A stretch of 64,000 bases of DNA, from positions 2,852,001 to 2,916,000 of the forward strand of contig JAQSEB010000114.1 in assembly GCA_030063045.1 (NCBI GenBank), in the 5' to 3' direction. Below, piece after piece: positions 27,753 to 40,369 of this stretch (position 1 is the first letter of the stretch; each line of letters starts with the position of its first letter). A program made the position numbers and the translations under genes. The notes below the pieces were generated by a model. That model worked only from the letters and a program-made list of their open reading frames with translations. It was not told where the DNA came from and did not search any database. The DNA is from Pratylenchus scribneri (Eukaryota > Nematoda > Chromadorea > Rhabditida > Pratylenchidae).

Positions 27753-30700
27753 TCAGTAAAGTCAAATCCATCCACATTTCTTTTACGCCGGTCGTCAGGA
27801 ATTCCATGCATTTCATCCACATTTCTTTTACGCCGGTCGTCAGGAATTCCATGCATTTGCGTATCTTGATCTCTGCAATTTTAAATTTAATTAGTACAAA
27901 ATTCATTTTGAAATTAAATTTACCCCTTGAAATGGTCGAGAGGGACCACCACCACCGCCGCTCTTTGGAATGGGTGGAACAGTGAAAATGTCAGGCATTG
28001 TTGGCGGAAAACCTCCTCCATCTTGATGGCCAATAAGCGGTGTTGAAGTTCTTTCCTCTCTGCTATCATCCCGAGAAAGTTGTTGTGGTTGCGATTGGGG
28101 GACCATGGAAATGGGAGGTGGCGGCAATTCCTCTTGTGGTTTGTCCTTTTGTTCCCGGTCAACATATTTTCCCAGCTGCTCATCCCAGACAATCTGGGAA
28201 TACAATTTAAATGTATAAATGTGGAAAAATAAACCGTTGGATCTTTATCCGGTGGAAGTATCATTTGGTTTGGACCTTGAGGTTTTATTTTGGATAAAAG
28301 ACCACCCAATGTGCTTCGAAGGAATCCATCGCTGCCTCGCGCCGCCGAAGTATTTGCTGTTGTTGCTTTTTTCTCATCTGTCTTTGCTGTGTTATTTTCA
28401 TCATTTGCTAAAATTTAAATATTTTTAAAAATAATTAAAATGAGGATAAACCATTTTGTTTGGTGGATGTTTTTGTTGTTTGTTTGGTGGATGCCACAGA
28501 AACATTGGGAATTTCAGCCGTCATTGCTGCTGCTGTTGGAACAACCATTGGCATCATCATTTGTGATTGATCTGAAAATAACACAAAATAAATAATTAAA
28601 AAAAAATAAAATTACTTTTATTGGTCGGTATTGGTGGATGAGATGACATAGAAAAATCGGCGGAATTTTCTGCTGACGGTCCTCCTCCCATTCCCATCAT
28701 TGTTGGCATTTGCATCATTGGTGGCGGCTGCGGTTGTTGTTGATCAGCTGGAGGAATTGTTGATGAGGAAATTGGCGGTGTTAAAGTTTCTTCGCGATTA
28801 TCATAATAAATTGGAGGGAATTGTGGAAGAATTGTCGCCGTTGATTGGATATTTTTGGACATTTCTGTTGGTTGGTTTTGTGCTAATTGAAGTTCAGGCG
28901 AAATTGAATCGGCTCTTTTCATCATCGGCGGTTGTGGCGGTTGCTGAAATTGCGACATCATTTTGTGGTGTTCCGGTGAGATTGAATCACGTCTTTGTTG
29001 ATGTGGCGGTAATTGAAATGCCATCATCTCATTTGGTGTTGAATGTTGCGGTTGGAAATGTTGTTGCGGTTGTTCGGGTGGTGAAAATGATGCCTCTACC
29101 GGTTGAAAGTGCAAATTGTGAGGCGACGGGGTTGTTTGTGGTTGAATTGTTGGATTTTCTGAATAATTTTAAACTCATAAATTATTTAAATAAACAAAAA
29201 ACCTCTGCTAAAATTGTTGTAAAGTTCGAGAGCATAGCCGAAACCGCCCAATTCATTCAACAATTGCATATATTGTTTCCGTGAACGAACATAGTCCATT
29301 GAATTGGAAAGTGCAGTTTGATAGGCAGGATTGGCCATTTGAAGGGCATAATCGAATATTTCGGTTGCTTGATAATCCAAAATTGACCATCCAAAACGTG
29401 TATTGCAAGAGTAGAATTCATCATCGGGCAATGAGGCATTTATAAGTGAAATATGTTGCCGATATTTTGGTTGATCTTCCGCCTCACTAAAATATTAAAA
29501 AATTTAATTCCAAAAATATTAAAATATTTACTTTGAAATTGGTTTTTGGAAACAATTATAGCCAGTCAACAAATTCACTGCCAAAAAGCAAAAATCCGCC
29601 GCCGAATTGAATTCCTTTTTGGCCAATGTCAGGCCCAATTGATAGACAGCATTCATTGCCGTTTGCGTTTGTAAATTGGCCAAAACAATTGCAATATGTC
29701 CTCGCCATCCACTGCTATCCTCCACCGTTGGATTATTCTTTAAAAGAAATAATTAAAATTAAATCCAAAAATAAATTCTTACTAGCAAAGGAACTGGCAA
29801 ATCCGCGGCCACACTGACCAATGTGGTAATTGGATGTTGCGGTGACCGGTGTGACATCAGCCTGGCTTCGATTACGGCCAGCCGTCGTGGATCATTCCGA
29901 AAAAGTCTATAGGCCAGCATAAATGCATCAAAAAGTAATCCATCGGCGATTGCGCTTTCAATTGCTTCCTCAATGTGGCCGCCCAAAAGGAATCGAGTAA
30001 TTCGGTCCATTGCATTCAATTCCATTTCTTGAATAGATTCATTGGAATCTTGTCGAACAGTTTCTGGCCTTCCTCTTGTTGTGGATGTTTTTTGAAAGTT
30101 TTTATAGGTAAATGATGAATATTGTTGATTGGAGCAGAGAAGTCGAGCCAAATCCGGACCGGTCACTTTTCCCTGTTGACGAACGAGCATTTCAAGAAGA
30201 TGCCAAATTAGAAGGCAATCATTTGCATCACCGGAAGCAGGATTGGCCCGATACACATCTGAGCGAAGAATTCGGTCAATTTGTCGTTGAATGAATAAAA
30301 GTGGTGTTTGGGGTGGTGTATGGCCGACCAACATTGGTCCTAAAAATGAATTGATTTGAACAATTTAACCGAATAAATAAACCTTTGAAAACTTCAATCA
30401 TTTCCACATATCGTCTACCCTCCATGTCTTTGTAAAACTTTTTGGTGTCTTCAATGCAAACCAAACTCATGCCAAAATCCGGTTGAACGTAAATTATTCG
30501 ACCGCCTGGTCCAAATCGAACTGGGGCATGCGGAGAGCGATAAAACATCAATTCTAATAAATTAAATTAATTTTTATATATTAATTTATACTAAAAACCT
30601 TTGGGAAGTGATTCCAAACTTTCTTGGTCAATGCTTTCATCCGCACAAATGCTGGGTCTATCGCTTGCCCTAAAATGTTCATATCATTCATTTATGTAGA

Positions 30701-31536
30701 ATATATTCAAACCTGCTATCCGGAGTTGCTCGTTCATCACTGAACAAGTGCTTTTGGGTCAATTTGTATGCCCGCTTGTTCTGCTCAATTAATCTTCTTT
30801 TGTATTCTTCCAATGTGTGGCGACAAATTTTTAAGAAAGCATTTCGTTCAGAATCACCAGCACTCGTGTATTTGTAAAATTCTCTGAACATTATTAAACT
30901 AAAATAATTAGTCTAATAATAGTTAAACCTGTTAAATATATTGTGGAATTTGGCAACATTTAGGTATTTTCCGTAAAGTGAGAAATAAAGTAGATATGCA
31001 ATTCGTTCGATGGAAACCAGTGTCCTGAATTCTGCTGGTGGTGGATTTTTATTGATTAATCGGGCAGCCCTTTCCTAAAATTCGTTTATTTAAATTATTT
31101 TTTATTCAATTTAAACCGGTGTAAATTTGTCTGTCAGCTCAGAAATCACTCCAAAGAAGTAAAGGTCCCTGGCATCAAATCCTCCTCGATTCAGTCCCTG
31201 ATGTTGAGGAGCAATTCTATTTGAATATGATGCGGCAATTGACGGTGGTCCTCGTCGTGATGAATGCGTTGAAGATGGTCTTGGTGGTGGCTGTTGATGA
31301 TGATGAAGTGAACCCATTGCAGCAAAACTGGCCACTTCCTCGTCTTCTTCATCAAAATCCAATTCTTCGTCTTCCTCTTCGCTGCTCACTCCATTAACCA
31401 GAATATATGCTTTTTTGAATCGGTCCCTTCTCAGTCGTTCTACAAATTCTTCACCATAATCCGAATGTCGGGAATTATTGGCCATTTTATTTGTTTTAGT
31501 TTTGGCCGCTGCTGATGTGGAACGTGAGGGCTGCAT
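27753..31536 (-). CDS. sec-16: Sec16 homologue (COPII/ER exit-site scaffold)
   Basis: Sec16 organises COPII coat assembly at ER exit sites. The N-terminal part is disordered and acidic. The central conserved domain follows: a start such as APVRFGPGGRIIYVQPD (near 30510), then RQIDRILRSDVYRANPASGD and LLIWHLLEMLVRQQGKVTGP, then the ACE1-type helical repeat GGHIEEAIESAIADGLLFDA. The C-terminal third is Pro/Gln-rich, as in Sec16 proteins, and ends FDFTD. The gene has about 12-15 exons with small introns. Overall length, near 1,000 residues, is short compared with mammalian Sec16A. A perfect 45-bp in-frame duplication lies near the stop. The next gene upstream on the same strand ends 446 bp away. 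Confidence 0.88.
27769..27858 (-). repeat. Perfect 45-bp in-frame tandem duplication in sec-16
   Basis: Two identical 45-bp units (27769-27813 and 27814-27858) encode MHGIPDDRRKRNVD plus one residue, twice. Absence of any mismatch implies a recent event. Confidence 0.9.
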
Positions 31537-31981
31537 AATTTTTTTTGTGAATTATTAATCAATTTTAACAAAGTGAGAGGTTTATTTTACACTTTTTTAC
31601 ACGTGGAATCGATTAAAAAGTGTGGGCTCTATTCCCATTAAAATATCAAAAAAAAAATTAGGGGAATGATAAGTCGGTGTGAATGCAAACTGTGCGGTGA
31701 ATGAGATGAGATGAAAGGAAGAGAAGATCGACCTACCATCTCAAATAATTATACCAAAATCACTACCTATCTTTACATTATTAAAGAGATTGAAATCGGA
31801 GAGCAACCGATCAAAATAAACACATTCACAAAAATTAATTAAAAAGGTCATATTTATCGGCATTAAAAAAATGGTGAATAAAAATCCCACAATAACGATT
31901 AGAATGGATCATAATTTAGACATTTATTTAATTCGCATGTACAAATCATCAAAATGTTGTTCTTCATCACCAGAAATTTCT
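31537..31981. other. Spacer between sec-16 and TM9SF genes
   Basis: This 445-bp stretch separates two genes read in the same direction. It is AT-rich with no open frame. It would hold the promoter or trans-splice region of sec-16 and the 3' end of TM9SF. Confidence 0.5.
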
Positions 31982-34615
31982 TCAATCAACTTTAATTGAA
32001 CTATAAATCTTAAGGATGAACCAATAAGTTGCAAAGAAGCCAATGGTTCCTATAAATTAAAAGAGAATTAAATATTTAATTGCCAAAAATAATATTACCT
32101 GTCATTAGGAAGAATAAAAAGACAAAAATGGATGTGTAGCTAAAGTAGAGAAGGGTTGAAATCACACCAGTAATTGTCAATTTGGAATTGAAATAATGAA
32201 CACAGTAGATGAAGAGATAAATTGCAGTAAATCCGGAAGTCATGAATGAACGGAACCACCAATGATAATCCTTTAAAAAGGAATTTAAAATATATTATTG
32301 AATTTAAATTACCTCAGCACAAAGATGGAAATATGCCAAAAGAATGGTTGCTTCGGAGCAAGTAATGAAGAGAATAAGGAAGACGATGAACAGAAAACCG
32401 AACATGTAAAAGACCTAAAAATAGTTAAAAATTATTTTATTTTACTGTTTAATTGTGATTACCTCATGGGACCAAATGCTGTTTAGAATGAAGAAAAGTT
32501 GTATGAAAATGCAACCGAATGGAAGAATTCCACCCATCAACATTCCAGGAAGTGGTTTCGTGTACAAGGTTTGTTCCGGGACTTGTCGCGGTATTTGGTT
32601 GGTCCTCACTGGTGGTTGAACGCGCTAAAAATTAAAGGATTAAATTATAAATTTGAAAATCAAACTTTTGCTCGAAAACCGAAATAAGCGCCAATAAATG
32701 TCAGTGGGATCGAGATGAAGAGCCAGAGGAAGAGCAATGCGCAAAGAGTTCCAAATGGCACAGCTAAAAATGTTAATATTTTCCAGATTTTAATAAATGG
32801 ATTAAAAAACCTGCAGATGAACCCTTGGACCAAAGGATCAAATTGGTTATGAAGAAGACACCAAATAGAATTCTAAGAATTATTTTCAATTATTTTAATA
32901 AAAAATTAAATACCCACCCTGGAATGAGGAAACTTGTCAACAAAATATTCGATTTCCATGCAAGTCCTTCCATAGCTAAAAGAATGCGAAATTTATAGGT
33001 AATTGTTATTTTATTCTTACTTTTATAAAGCCGTGAAGAGACATAGCCAGAAACAATGCCAAAAAGAACATAGAAAACCAGGGCAAATGTCATCAAACTT
33101 CCACGGTTGGCCGGAGAAAGGAAGCCGAGACAGGCAAAAGCCAAAGTGACGAATGAACAAAGCAAAACTTGACTTCCGGCGCCCACAAAAACGGAGAGGA
33201 GCAATGCATGACGAGGCGGTCGGAACACATCGCCGTGAACCAATTTCCAGCCAAATTCCTCCTGGGCATCTTCTTCCTCGTCCAATCGATTGTAACGGGC
33301 AATGTCGCGATGAAGAGTGCGCAGTAGAATCATTCCAACCTAAAATACATAAATATTAAAATTAATTTATTTTAATTGATTGAAAAATACCATTCCAGAA
33401 AGGAAAATGACGATAACAAGTGAATTCATTATGGAGAACCATTGGATGTTTGTATGTGGCATGGAGTCCAAAATGTAATCCCATCGAGAAGACCATTTCA
33501 CGTCGGTCGGTTTCCATTCAATTGAATAAGAATAAATAACATTGAATTCCTTCTCATCGGCTCCAATCGGTTGTGGTGCAATGTCCATTCCACAATTCAT
33601 TTCGGCCTTGTTTTCATGCTTTATGCTTCGGGGTTGAACTTTGATTCGAATTATTCGGCCACCAATTTTGTCGTCGAGGAAATTGGAATCGTGCGCCAGG
33701 TCTCGGTATTCAATTTTGATGTCAACATGATTGAATAAATAATAGCTGTCCGGTTGGCGATATCGTGGCTTTAATTTAATTATTTAAATAAATTTATTTA
33801 AAATAAAATTACATCCAAAACGCAAGCATCCTTCGGTTTGCCATCTTTTGTAACATAACAACCCATTGGACTAAAACATTTATTTATTTTCGATGAATTT
33901 CGACTTACAATCCAGTTGTACACACATTCATATTTTGTTGATTAATAAAGCAAAAGGTAACCGGCATATTGTCGATAATCCTATAAATTTCATATTCAAT
34001 TTTATAAAAGTTATTAGATTAGTGAACCAATGGTGTTGGTAGTTTAGCTTCATTCCTCTCTGAAGAAGTCGCAATTTATCTTGATGCTGCTTTTCCGTTG
34101 AAGTATATGTTTTTTCACAAAGTAAAGCACAATGCGTTTGTTGTTTGAAGTTAATCTAAAAAATCGACACTTTGGTCTTAACTGTCTATAAGAGAAAACC
34201 TTGTAAGGACTAGGGCGAATTCTTTCTCCTAAAATTTTTCAATAATAAAAGAAATCAATTTAAGAAATTTACCGAAGAGTACTTGACCCAAATTTTCAAC
34301 TGGTGATTCATTTTCAGTACCAATGCAAAAGTCGAAACTAAAATTTCCATTTAGAATAGTTTAATAAATGTTAACGATTAACCTATGATATTCATATGGA
34401 AGCACTGACTGATCACTGTCCAATTTATTGACGTACAATGTGACATTACTCTAAAATTTTGTATTTATATTTAAAATAATTCGTAAAATACGGACCGGGC
34501 AAGTTGGTTTTGCATTTTCAAGATCACAAAAATTAACAGGAGCAAGTCCGGGCAGATAGAAGCTCCAGACGACTTGAATTAATGAAGTAATAATTAAGAA
34601 TAACCATAAATTCAT
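31982..34615 (-). CDS. TM9SF (EMP70) nine-transmembrane protein, TM9SF2/4-like
   Basis: TM9SF proteins are Golgi/endosomal membrane proteins implicated in sorting of membrane cargo. The N-terminus [20 protein letters not shown] is a signal peptide followed by the signature [10 protein letters not shown]. The mid-protein signature [11 protein letters not shown], then [18 protein letters not shown], and the membrane segment [12 protein letters not shown] are diagnostic of the family. The C-terminus [13 protein letters not shown] (stop at 31982) matches the usual tail with its COPI/Golgi-retention Lys. There are about 14 exons with introns of about 45-55 bp. All key segments are present and I see no disruption. 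Confidence 0.92.
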
Positions 34616-35197
34616 TTTAGCTGGTTGGTCGAATCTAAAATGATTGAATGAATAAGTAAATTTTTAACAAATATTTTATGAATCAGAGGACGGGAATAGG
34701 ACATCGATATCGTCCATTCATCGCATCATAAATCAAAACTATCAATTAGTTCATTACAACATTATTTTAGTTGGTTTTCGTAAACATTACTCGTCAGATA
34801 TCTTATCAGATTAAAAATCTTCAAATAAGGATATGAGAATGATGTTGGCATTGTCAAATAGCATTGCAATTAAACGCAGAACATGCAAATGATGTGGCAA
34901 AACGGCATTACCCGCATTACAAGTGCAGTCATTTTTATTAGACCTTTTTCCACGAGGGGAAAAATCGCTAAGTGAAAGAACAAGAGGCATAAAATATTTT
35001 TTAATCCTTTTCATCACTAACTATATGTTTTGCGTATTATTTTCAATTTCAATTTATCTTGTCCCACATGTCAAGATTTTTCATTTTATCAAAAATCGCT
35101 AAGCTTAAAAGTTTTAAAATTTCCACCCAAACCCCAACCAAACAAAGCCATTTTCCGTTTTTTTTTTGTGTTTGTTTATTCGAAAACAATTTTGAAA
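34616..35197. other. Divergent spacer between TM9SF and CDK genes
   Basis: No supported gene. This 582-bp region must contain the promoters of both divergent genes. I see no clear TATA box or repeat. Confidence 0.5.
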
Positions 35198-36386
35198 ATG
35201 ATCCGGCCTCATGATGATGATTATAAGCAAATTAAAGTTTTGGGCAAAGGAGCATATGGCGAAGTTTGGCTCGTAACCAACCGGGAGCATCAAGATCAAC
35301 AAGTTAATTCTAACAAAAAGAAAAGCATAATAATTTAGTTTTAGTATGCATTAAAAAAGATTCCCGTGAGAATAAGTGATGAGGGCATTCCACAAAGCGT
35401 TATTCGCGAAGTTTGTTTTAAAAGATTTTCAAAATAATTAAATCATTTAAGGTTGCATCGTTGGTATCCCTTCAACGACTGAAGCATCCAAACATTTTAC
35501 AGTTAGTAATATTTTAAAATAAATTACTTCAACTAATCAATTAAGACTGCATGATGCATTTATTAGGCGTAGGGATGACCAAATAAGTCTCAACATACTT
35601 TGCGAAAAATGCGATTGGGATTTGGCTGATTTTTTGTTGAAAATACCCCACGATATGTGCGATGCCCAATGCAAACATTTCGCATCTCAAATCTTTTCCG
35701 GAATTGTATGTTTTTGACAATTTACTAATAATCAATTCTTAAGGATTTTCTGCACTCGAACAATATGATACACCGCGATTTGAAGCCGCAAAATATTTTA
35801 GTGAATCGTGATCAAACATTACGAGTAAGTAATTTGATTTTAAATACAATTGAATAATTTAAATAATATTTCAGATTGCTGATTTTGGCCTTTCTCGAAA
35901 TTATGGATTGCATGCAACATTTACAACGGAAGTGGTCACTCTTTGGTATCGATCGCCTGAATTACTACTTCAATGCAAATATAGCACTAGTGTAAATATT
36001 CAAAATACAATGTTTAAATTGGTTTTGCTTATTTAGGTCGACATTTGGTCAGTTGGATGCATTTTTGTTGAACTTTACACGCGGAATGCATTTTTCAAAG
36101 GCGATAATGAGGTGCAACAATTGCGATGTATTTTCGAGTGAGTTTTTAATCATAAATAATAATCTCCATTCTATTTAGGAAACTTGGCACTCCAAAAGCG
36201 AATTTGTGGCCCTCAGAAGCAATTGTTAGTCTAAGCAATTATCCGGAGCACAAACCACCGCCTCTTCAAACATTTTTGCCGAAATTGCCTCCACTTGCCT
36301 TGAATTTGCTCATCCGAATTCTGCATTTCAATCCACACGAGCGATCAACTGCGGCTGAATGTTTGCAACATGAATATTTCTTATGA
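35198..36386 (+). CDS. cdk-4: Cyclin-dependent kinase, CDK4/6 type
   Basis: CDK4/6 with cyclin D drives the G1/S transition. From ATG 35198 the exons encode a complete kinase: the glycine loop [11 protein letters not shown], the ALKKIP lysine, a PSTAIRE-equivalent helix in [10 protein letters not shown], the hinge [13 protein letters not shown], the catalytic [21 protein letters not shown], a T-loop with [13 protein letters not shown], and the C-lobe [14 protein letters not shown] to [17 protein letters not shown]. The CDK4/6-like features are the DEGIPQS form of the cyclin-binding helix and the short D-x-D-L hinge. The protein is just under 300 residues, spread over eight or so small exons. 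The gene starts 318 bp upstream of SSRP1 on the same strand. Confidence 0.88.
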
Positions 36387-36703
36387 ATCATCACTCATTA
36401 AATTTTAATGTTTTAAAACACCTTTTCTCCTTAATTTTGTCTTTCTTTTTTTAATGTTAATCAATTTTTAATGTTAATCAAATCGAAACAGCACAACAAT
36501 CTCAATTTCCTTTATTCAAACTTTTTCACTTAATTTATTCTCTTAACGATAAAAAAGTTCAAATATAAATTTGGAAATTTCACTTTTAATATTTCATCAT
36601 ATTGATTGATTTTGTTATTGATTATATATTAAATTTTAATGTAATTTTATACAACAATACAATTTTTTAAATTTTATTAAAGGACAATTTAATACAAACA
36701 AAT

Positions 36704-39371
36704 AATGGCCTCTACGGATGCATTGGAATTTGCGAATGTTTTTGAGGAAGAAATGGGCGGATTTGTAAGTTAGCATCATTTAATTCCGAATAATTAAATA
36801 AAAATTAAGAATGATGGTTTTTTTCGATTATCCACACAAAATGTGCAATTCAAGAATAAATCAACGGGAAAAGTGAAAACAATTGCTGCTTCGGACATTG
36901 ACCAAATTCATTGGCAAAAACTTGGGAATAAACCTGGCATGAAATTGATCACAAGTGCCGGCGTTCATCATCGTTTTGGTGGTCTCCGAGAGAGTGTAAG
37001 TCCAAACCAGAGATTCTTTGAATAAAAAATAAAAATTATTTTAGGATTTTGAGAAAATTTCACAATTCGTCAGTGCAAAATTCGAAAGAGCCATCAAAAA
37101 GAAAGAATTGGCATTGAAAGGATGGAATTATGGTGAAACAGAATTCGAAGGTTTTTAATTAAATATTAATTTCTTTAAATTATATAATTTTTAGGTCAAA
37201 ATTTAATGTTCAATGTGGCTGACAAAATTGCATTCGAAGTTCCCCTGTTGAATGTGATGCGTTGTGTTGGCACAAAATCGGAGGCAATCATCGAATTCAA
37301 TCCAAATGAAGAATCACCGGTCCAATTGACTGAAATGCGCTTCCATATTCCGCAAGACCCGGAAAATGAAGACCAAGATGTAGTTGAGGAATTTCGCAAA
37401 GAAGTGATCCGATTTGTGGAGGATGATGTGGAAAAAGGCCAAGCAATTGTCACCCTCCCCGAAATCCTGTTGGCCACACCACGTGGCCGCTACGAAATCA
37501 AAGTGTTCCAAAATCATTTGTCATTCCACGGAAAATCTTACGACTACAAAATTCCAATCAAAACAATCACCCGAATGTTCCTCCTTCCGCACAAGGATGG
37601 CCGGCATATGTATTTTGTGCTGCACATCAATCCGCCAATTCGTCAGGGCCAAACGCGTTATCCATTTTTGGTGCTGGAGTTCCCAAAAGATGAATACATC
37701 GAACTGGATTTGGGCATCACAGAGTAAAATTTAAATTAATTTAAAATATTATTTAATATTTTGAAGGGAACAATTGTCAACTCAATACCAAAACAAATTG
37801 GAAATGCATATGCGAGGACAACTTTTTGAAATTGTTTCCAAGATATTCCGTGTTATGGTCAATTCCCGAATTATTGTTCCTGGACAATTCACCGGGTACA
37901 ATCCAAAAATATTATTTAATTAATTAGCAATATTGACCCCTAACAGGGAAAATAATGAGGATGATGAAATGATGATGAAGAAGAAGATGATGATGATAAG
38001 GATGAGAGTGATGAAGATCATCCTCAGCTTCATCTTATTCTTCTTCATCATCCTCTCCTGTCTCCTCATACTTTCCCCAGTTAGGGGCCAAACAGCAATA
38101 GTATAAATTAATTTTAATTTTTAGTGCTTCCGGCACTCCGGCAATTCCATGTGCAATTCGTCAGTCAATTGGCTTCCTTTACCCGTTGGAGAAGGGTTTT
38201 GTCTATGTGCACAAACCGGCATTGTATATTCGCTTCGAGGAGGTGGACAATGTTCATTTCGCCCGTTCGGATGTTTCCACCCGCTCATTCGATTTTGAAA
38301 TTGTACAAAAGAATGGCCAAGGAATGGTTTTCAGCAACATTGGAAAGTAATTTATTAGACGATTAAAATAAATAATTATTGGAAATTTTACAGAGAAGAA
38401 TACAACAAATTATTCGACTATATTCAAAAGAAAGGGCTGAAAATTCGAAATGCACAAAGATTGGGCGAAAAATCATACAAAGAGGACAAATTTGCGGACA
38501 GCGACGATGAATTGGATCCCTACCGGGAGAAATTGAAGGATGATGCAAGGGAAAGGGCAGCGGCGGCAGGCGAATCGGAAACAGACTCTGAAGATGGTCA
38601 GTTTTCGGTTTAGAGGGTTTTGAATTTATTTTAAATTTCAGAGGATTATGACATGGAAAGAGACATTCATAAGAGGAAAAAGGACAAAGACTCATCGGAT
38701 GGAAGTGGCTCAGAACCGGACGAAGAATATGATAGCAGTGTTGAGTCGGCGGTGTCGGATGATTTGATGAACACGTCGGAAAAGCCGGAGAAGAAGAAGG
38801 AGAAGAGCAAAAATAAAGACAAAGACGCCGAAAAGACACCAAAAAAGAAAAAGGAGAAGAAAGCGGAAAAGGAAGGAGGAGGAAGGAAGAAAGGAGGCAA
38901 AGTGGAGAAGAAAAAGAAGGACCCGAATGCACCAAAGCGAAATCAAGTAATGAATTATAAATAATTTTAATTGATTTTATTCTATTTAGACGGCATTCTT
39001 CATTTGGCAAACCGAAAATCGTTCATCAATCAAAAAGGAAGGCGATTCGGTGGCAATGACGGCAAAACGAGCAGGCGAAATGTGGAAAGCGATGAGTGCC
39101 GATGAAAAGCAGGTAAAACTAAATTAGAATAATAATCGATCAAATTATTATTTAGCCATATGAACAACGGGCCGCGGAGGACAAAGAACGCTATGAGAGG
39201 GAAATGCGCGAATATAACAGTGGCAAAAAGGCATCAGAGCCAACGGCATCAACCTCATCAATGGGAGCATCGACTTCGTCAAAATCACAATCAAAGACGG
39301 CCAGCCCAGCCAAAAAGCCCATCTCCAAGGAATTTGTGCCGAGCAGTGATTCTTCGGATGATTCGGATTGA
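36704..39371 (+). CDS. SSRP1, HMG-box subunit of the FACT histone chaperone
   Basis: FACT (SPT16-SSRP1) reorganises nucleosomes during transcription and replication. From ATG 36704 the domains are: N-terminal PH-like region (VQFKNKSTGKVKTIAASDID), SSrecog and middle PH domains (FNVADKIAFEVPLLNVMRCV; FLLPHKDGRHMYFVLHINPP; CAIRQSIGFLYPLEKGFVYV), an acidic and then Lys-rich linker (38.65-38.93 kb) and one C-terminal HMG box (DPNAPKRN to QPYEQRAAEDKERYEREM), followed by a Ser/Asp tail ending in SDSSDDSD. All domains are intact. C. elegans has two paralogues (hmg-3 and hmg-4) and I cannot say which is closer. One intron contains a foldback element. Confidence 0.92.
37933..38093. mobile_element. 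Foldback MITE-like element in an SSRP1 intron
   Basis: The left end TTGACCCCTAACAGGG and the right end (reverse complement TTGGCCCCTAACTGGGG) form inverted repeats. The arms continue inward as imperfectly paired GATGATGAAG-rich sequence, so the whole 160 bp could fold into one long hairpin. The 7-bp word AGCAATA occurs directly on both sides (37926-37932 and 38094-38100), as expected for a target-site duplication. Confidence 0.7.
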
Positions 39372-40369
39372 AGAAATTGAATGGAATGGATAAGATGAAG
39401 AATATTTATTGTGTCGGATATTTGACATGAATATTATATTCATTCACCAATTATAATCATTTTGATAAAAAAAATAATTTGAAAATTAATTTTATATTTA
39501 GATGTATTGGTTATTTTAAACCATGTTTATTTTTATTTTATTATTTATTGCTGCATTTAAAAATATTATTATTGATTTGATTATCGATTAGGATGATAAA
39601 ATTTACAATAAAATTACATAAAATAAATTTTGAAAAATTTAAATTGAAAAATTAAATTAAAAAAGCCGTAAAAAAAAGAAAATAAAACGGCGAGAAGAAA
39701 AGAATATTTTTAAAAAATAAATGCCGTAAAAAAAGAAAATAAAACGGCGAGAAGAAAAGAATATTTTTAAAAAATAAATGCCGTAAAAAAAAGAAAATAA
39801 AACGGCGAGAAGAAAAGAATATTAAAAAAAATAAATGCCGTAAAAAAAAGAAAATAAAACGGCGAGAAGAAAAGAAAAAAATGCCGTAAAAAAAGAAAAA
39901 AATGCCGTAAAAAAGAAAAAAACGACGAGAAGAAAAGAAAAAATGCCTTAAAAAAGAAAAAAACGGAGAAGAAAAGGAAATTAGTAGATTGATTTAAATA
40001 CAAAAAAGACCTTAAAATCAGAAGATTGGAATGGAATGAGGCATTGGGCCGAGGTAATGAAATTTGGCTGAAAAGTTGAATTGGTAATTGTTCATTGTGT
40101 ATATGAATGTGAATGAAATTGGAAATACAGTAGAATTGGAGGACTCAAGAAAATTTCATAGGCTGAGGCAAAATGATGCCTGAGGCTCTTTAGACAAAAA
40201 GAACATCTTCAGTGAATTTATTCGGTATGAGCAATTCTGCCAAGATTGTATGAAGAAAGAATATTTATTTCAATTATATTTTGCAATTATATTTTGGATA
40301 TTTGACGTCAATTCAATATTATTTTTATTCATCGCTTTTTTTTCATTTATAAAATTTGCTGGTGAACAT
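39372..40369. other. Intergenic region between convergent genes
   Basis: SSRP1 (+) and the deacetylase gene (-) converge here. Apart from 3' flanks and a tandem repeat at 39.66-40.0 kb I see no gene. Apparent frames over the repeat are Lys- or Phe-rich artefacts. Confidence 0.55.
39660..39985. repeat. Tandem repeat of about 57-59 bp with GCCGT...ACGGC
   Basis: Units starting GCCGTAAAAAAA and containing AAAACGGCGAGAAGAAAAGA begin near 39664, 39723, 39780 and 39837. Shortened copies continue to about 39985. Each unit carries GCCGT and its complement ACGGC and can form a small hairpin. Confidence 0.85.

Noticed and set aside
38363..39010. Minus-strand Ser/Phe/Leu-rich frame
   Set aside because: Antisense to the charged linker of SSRP1.
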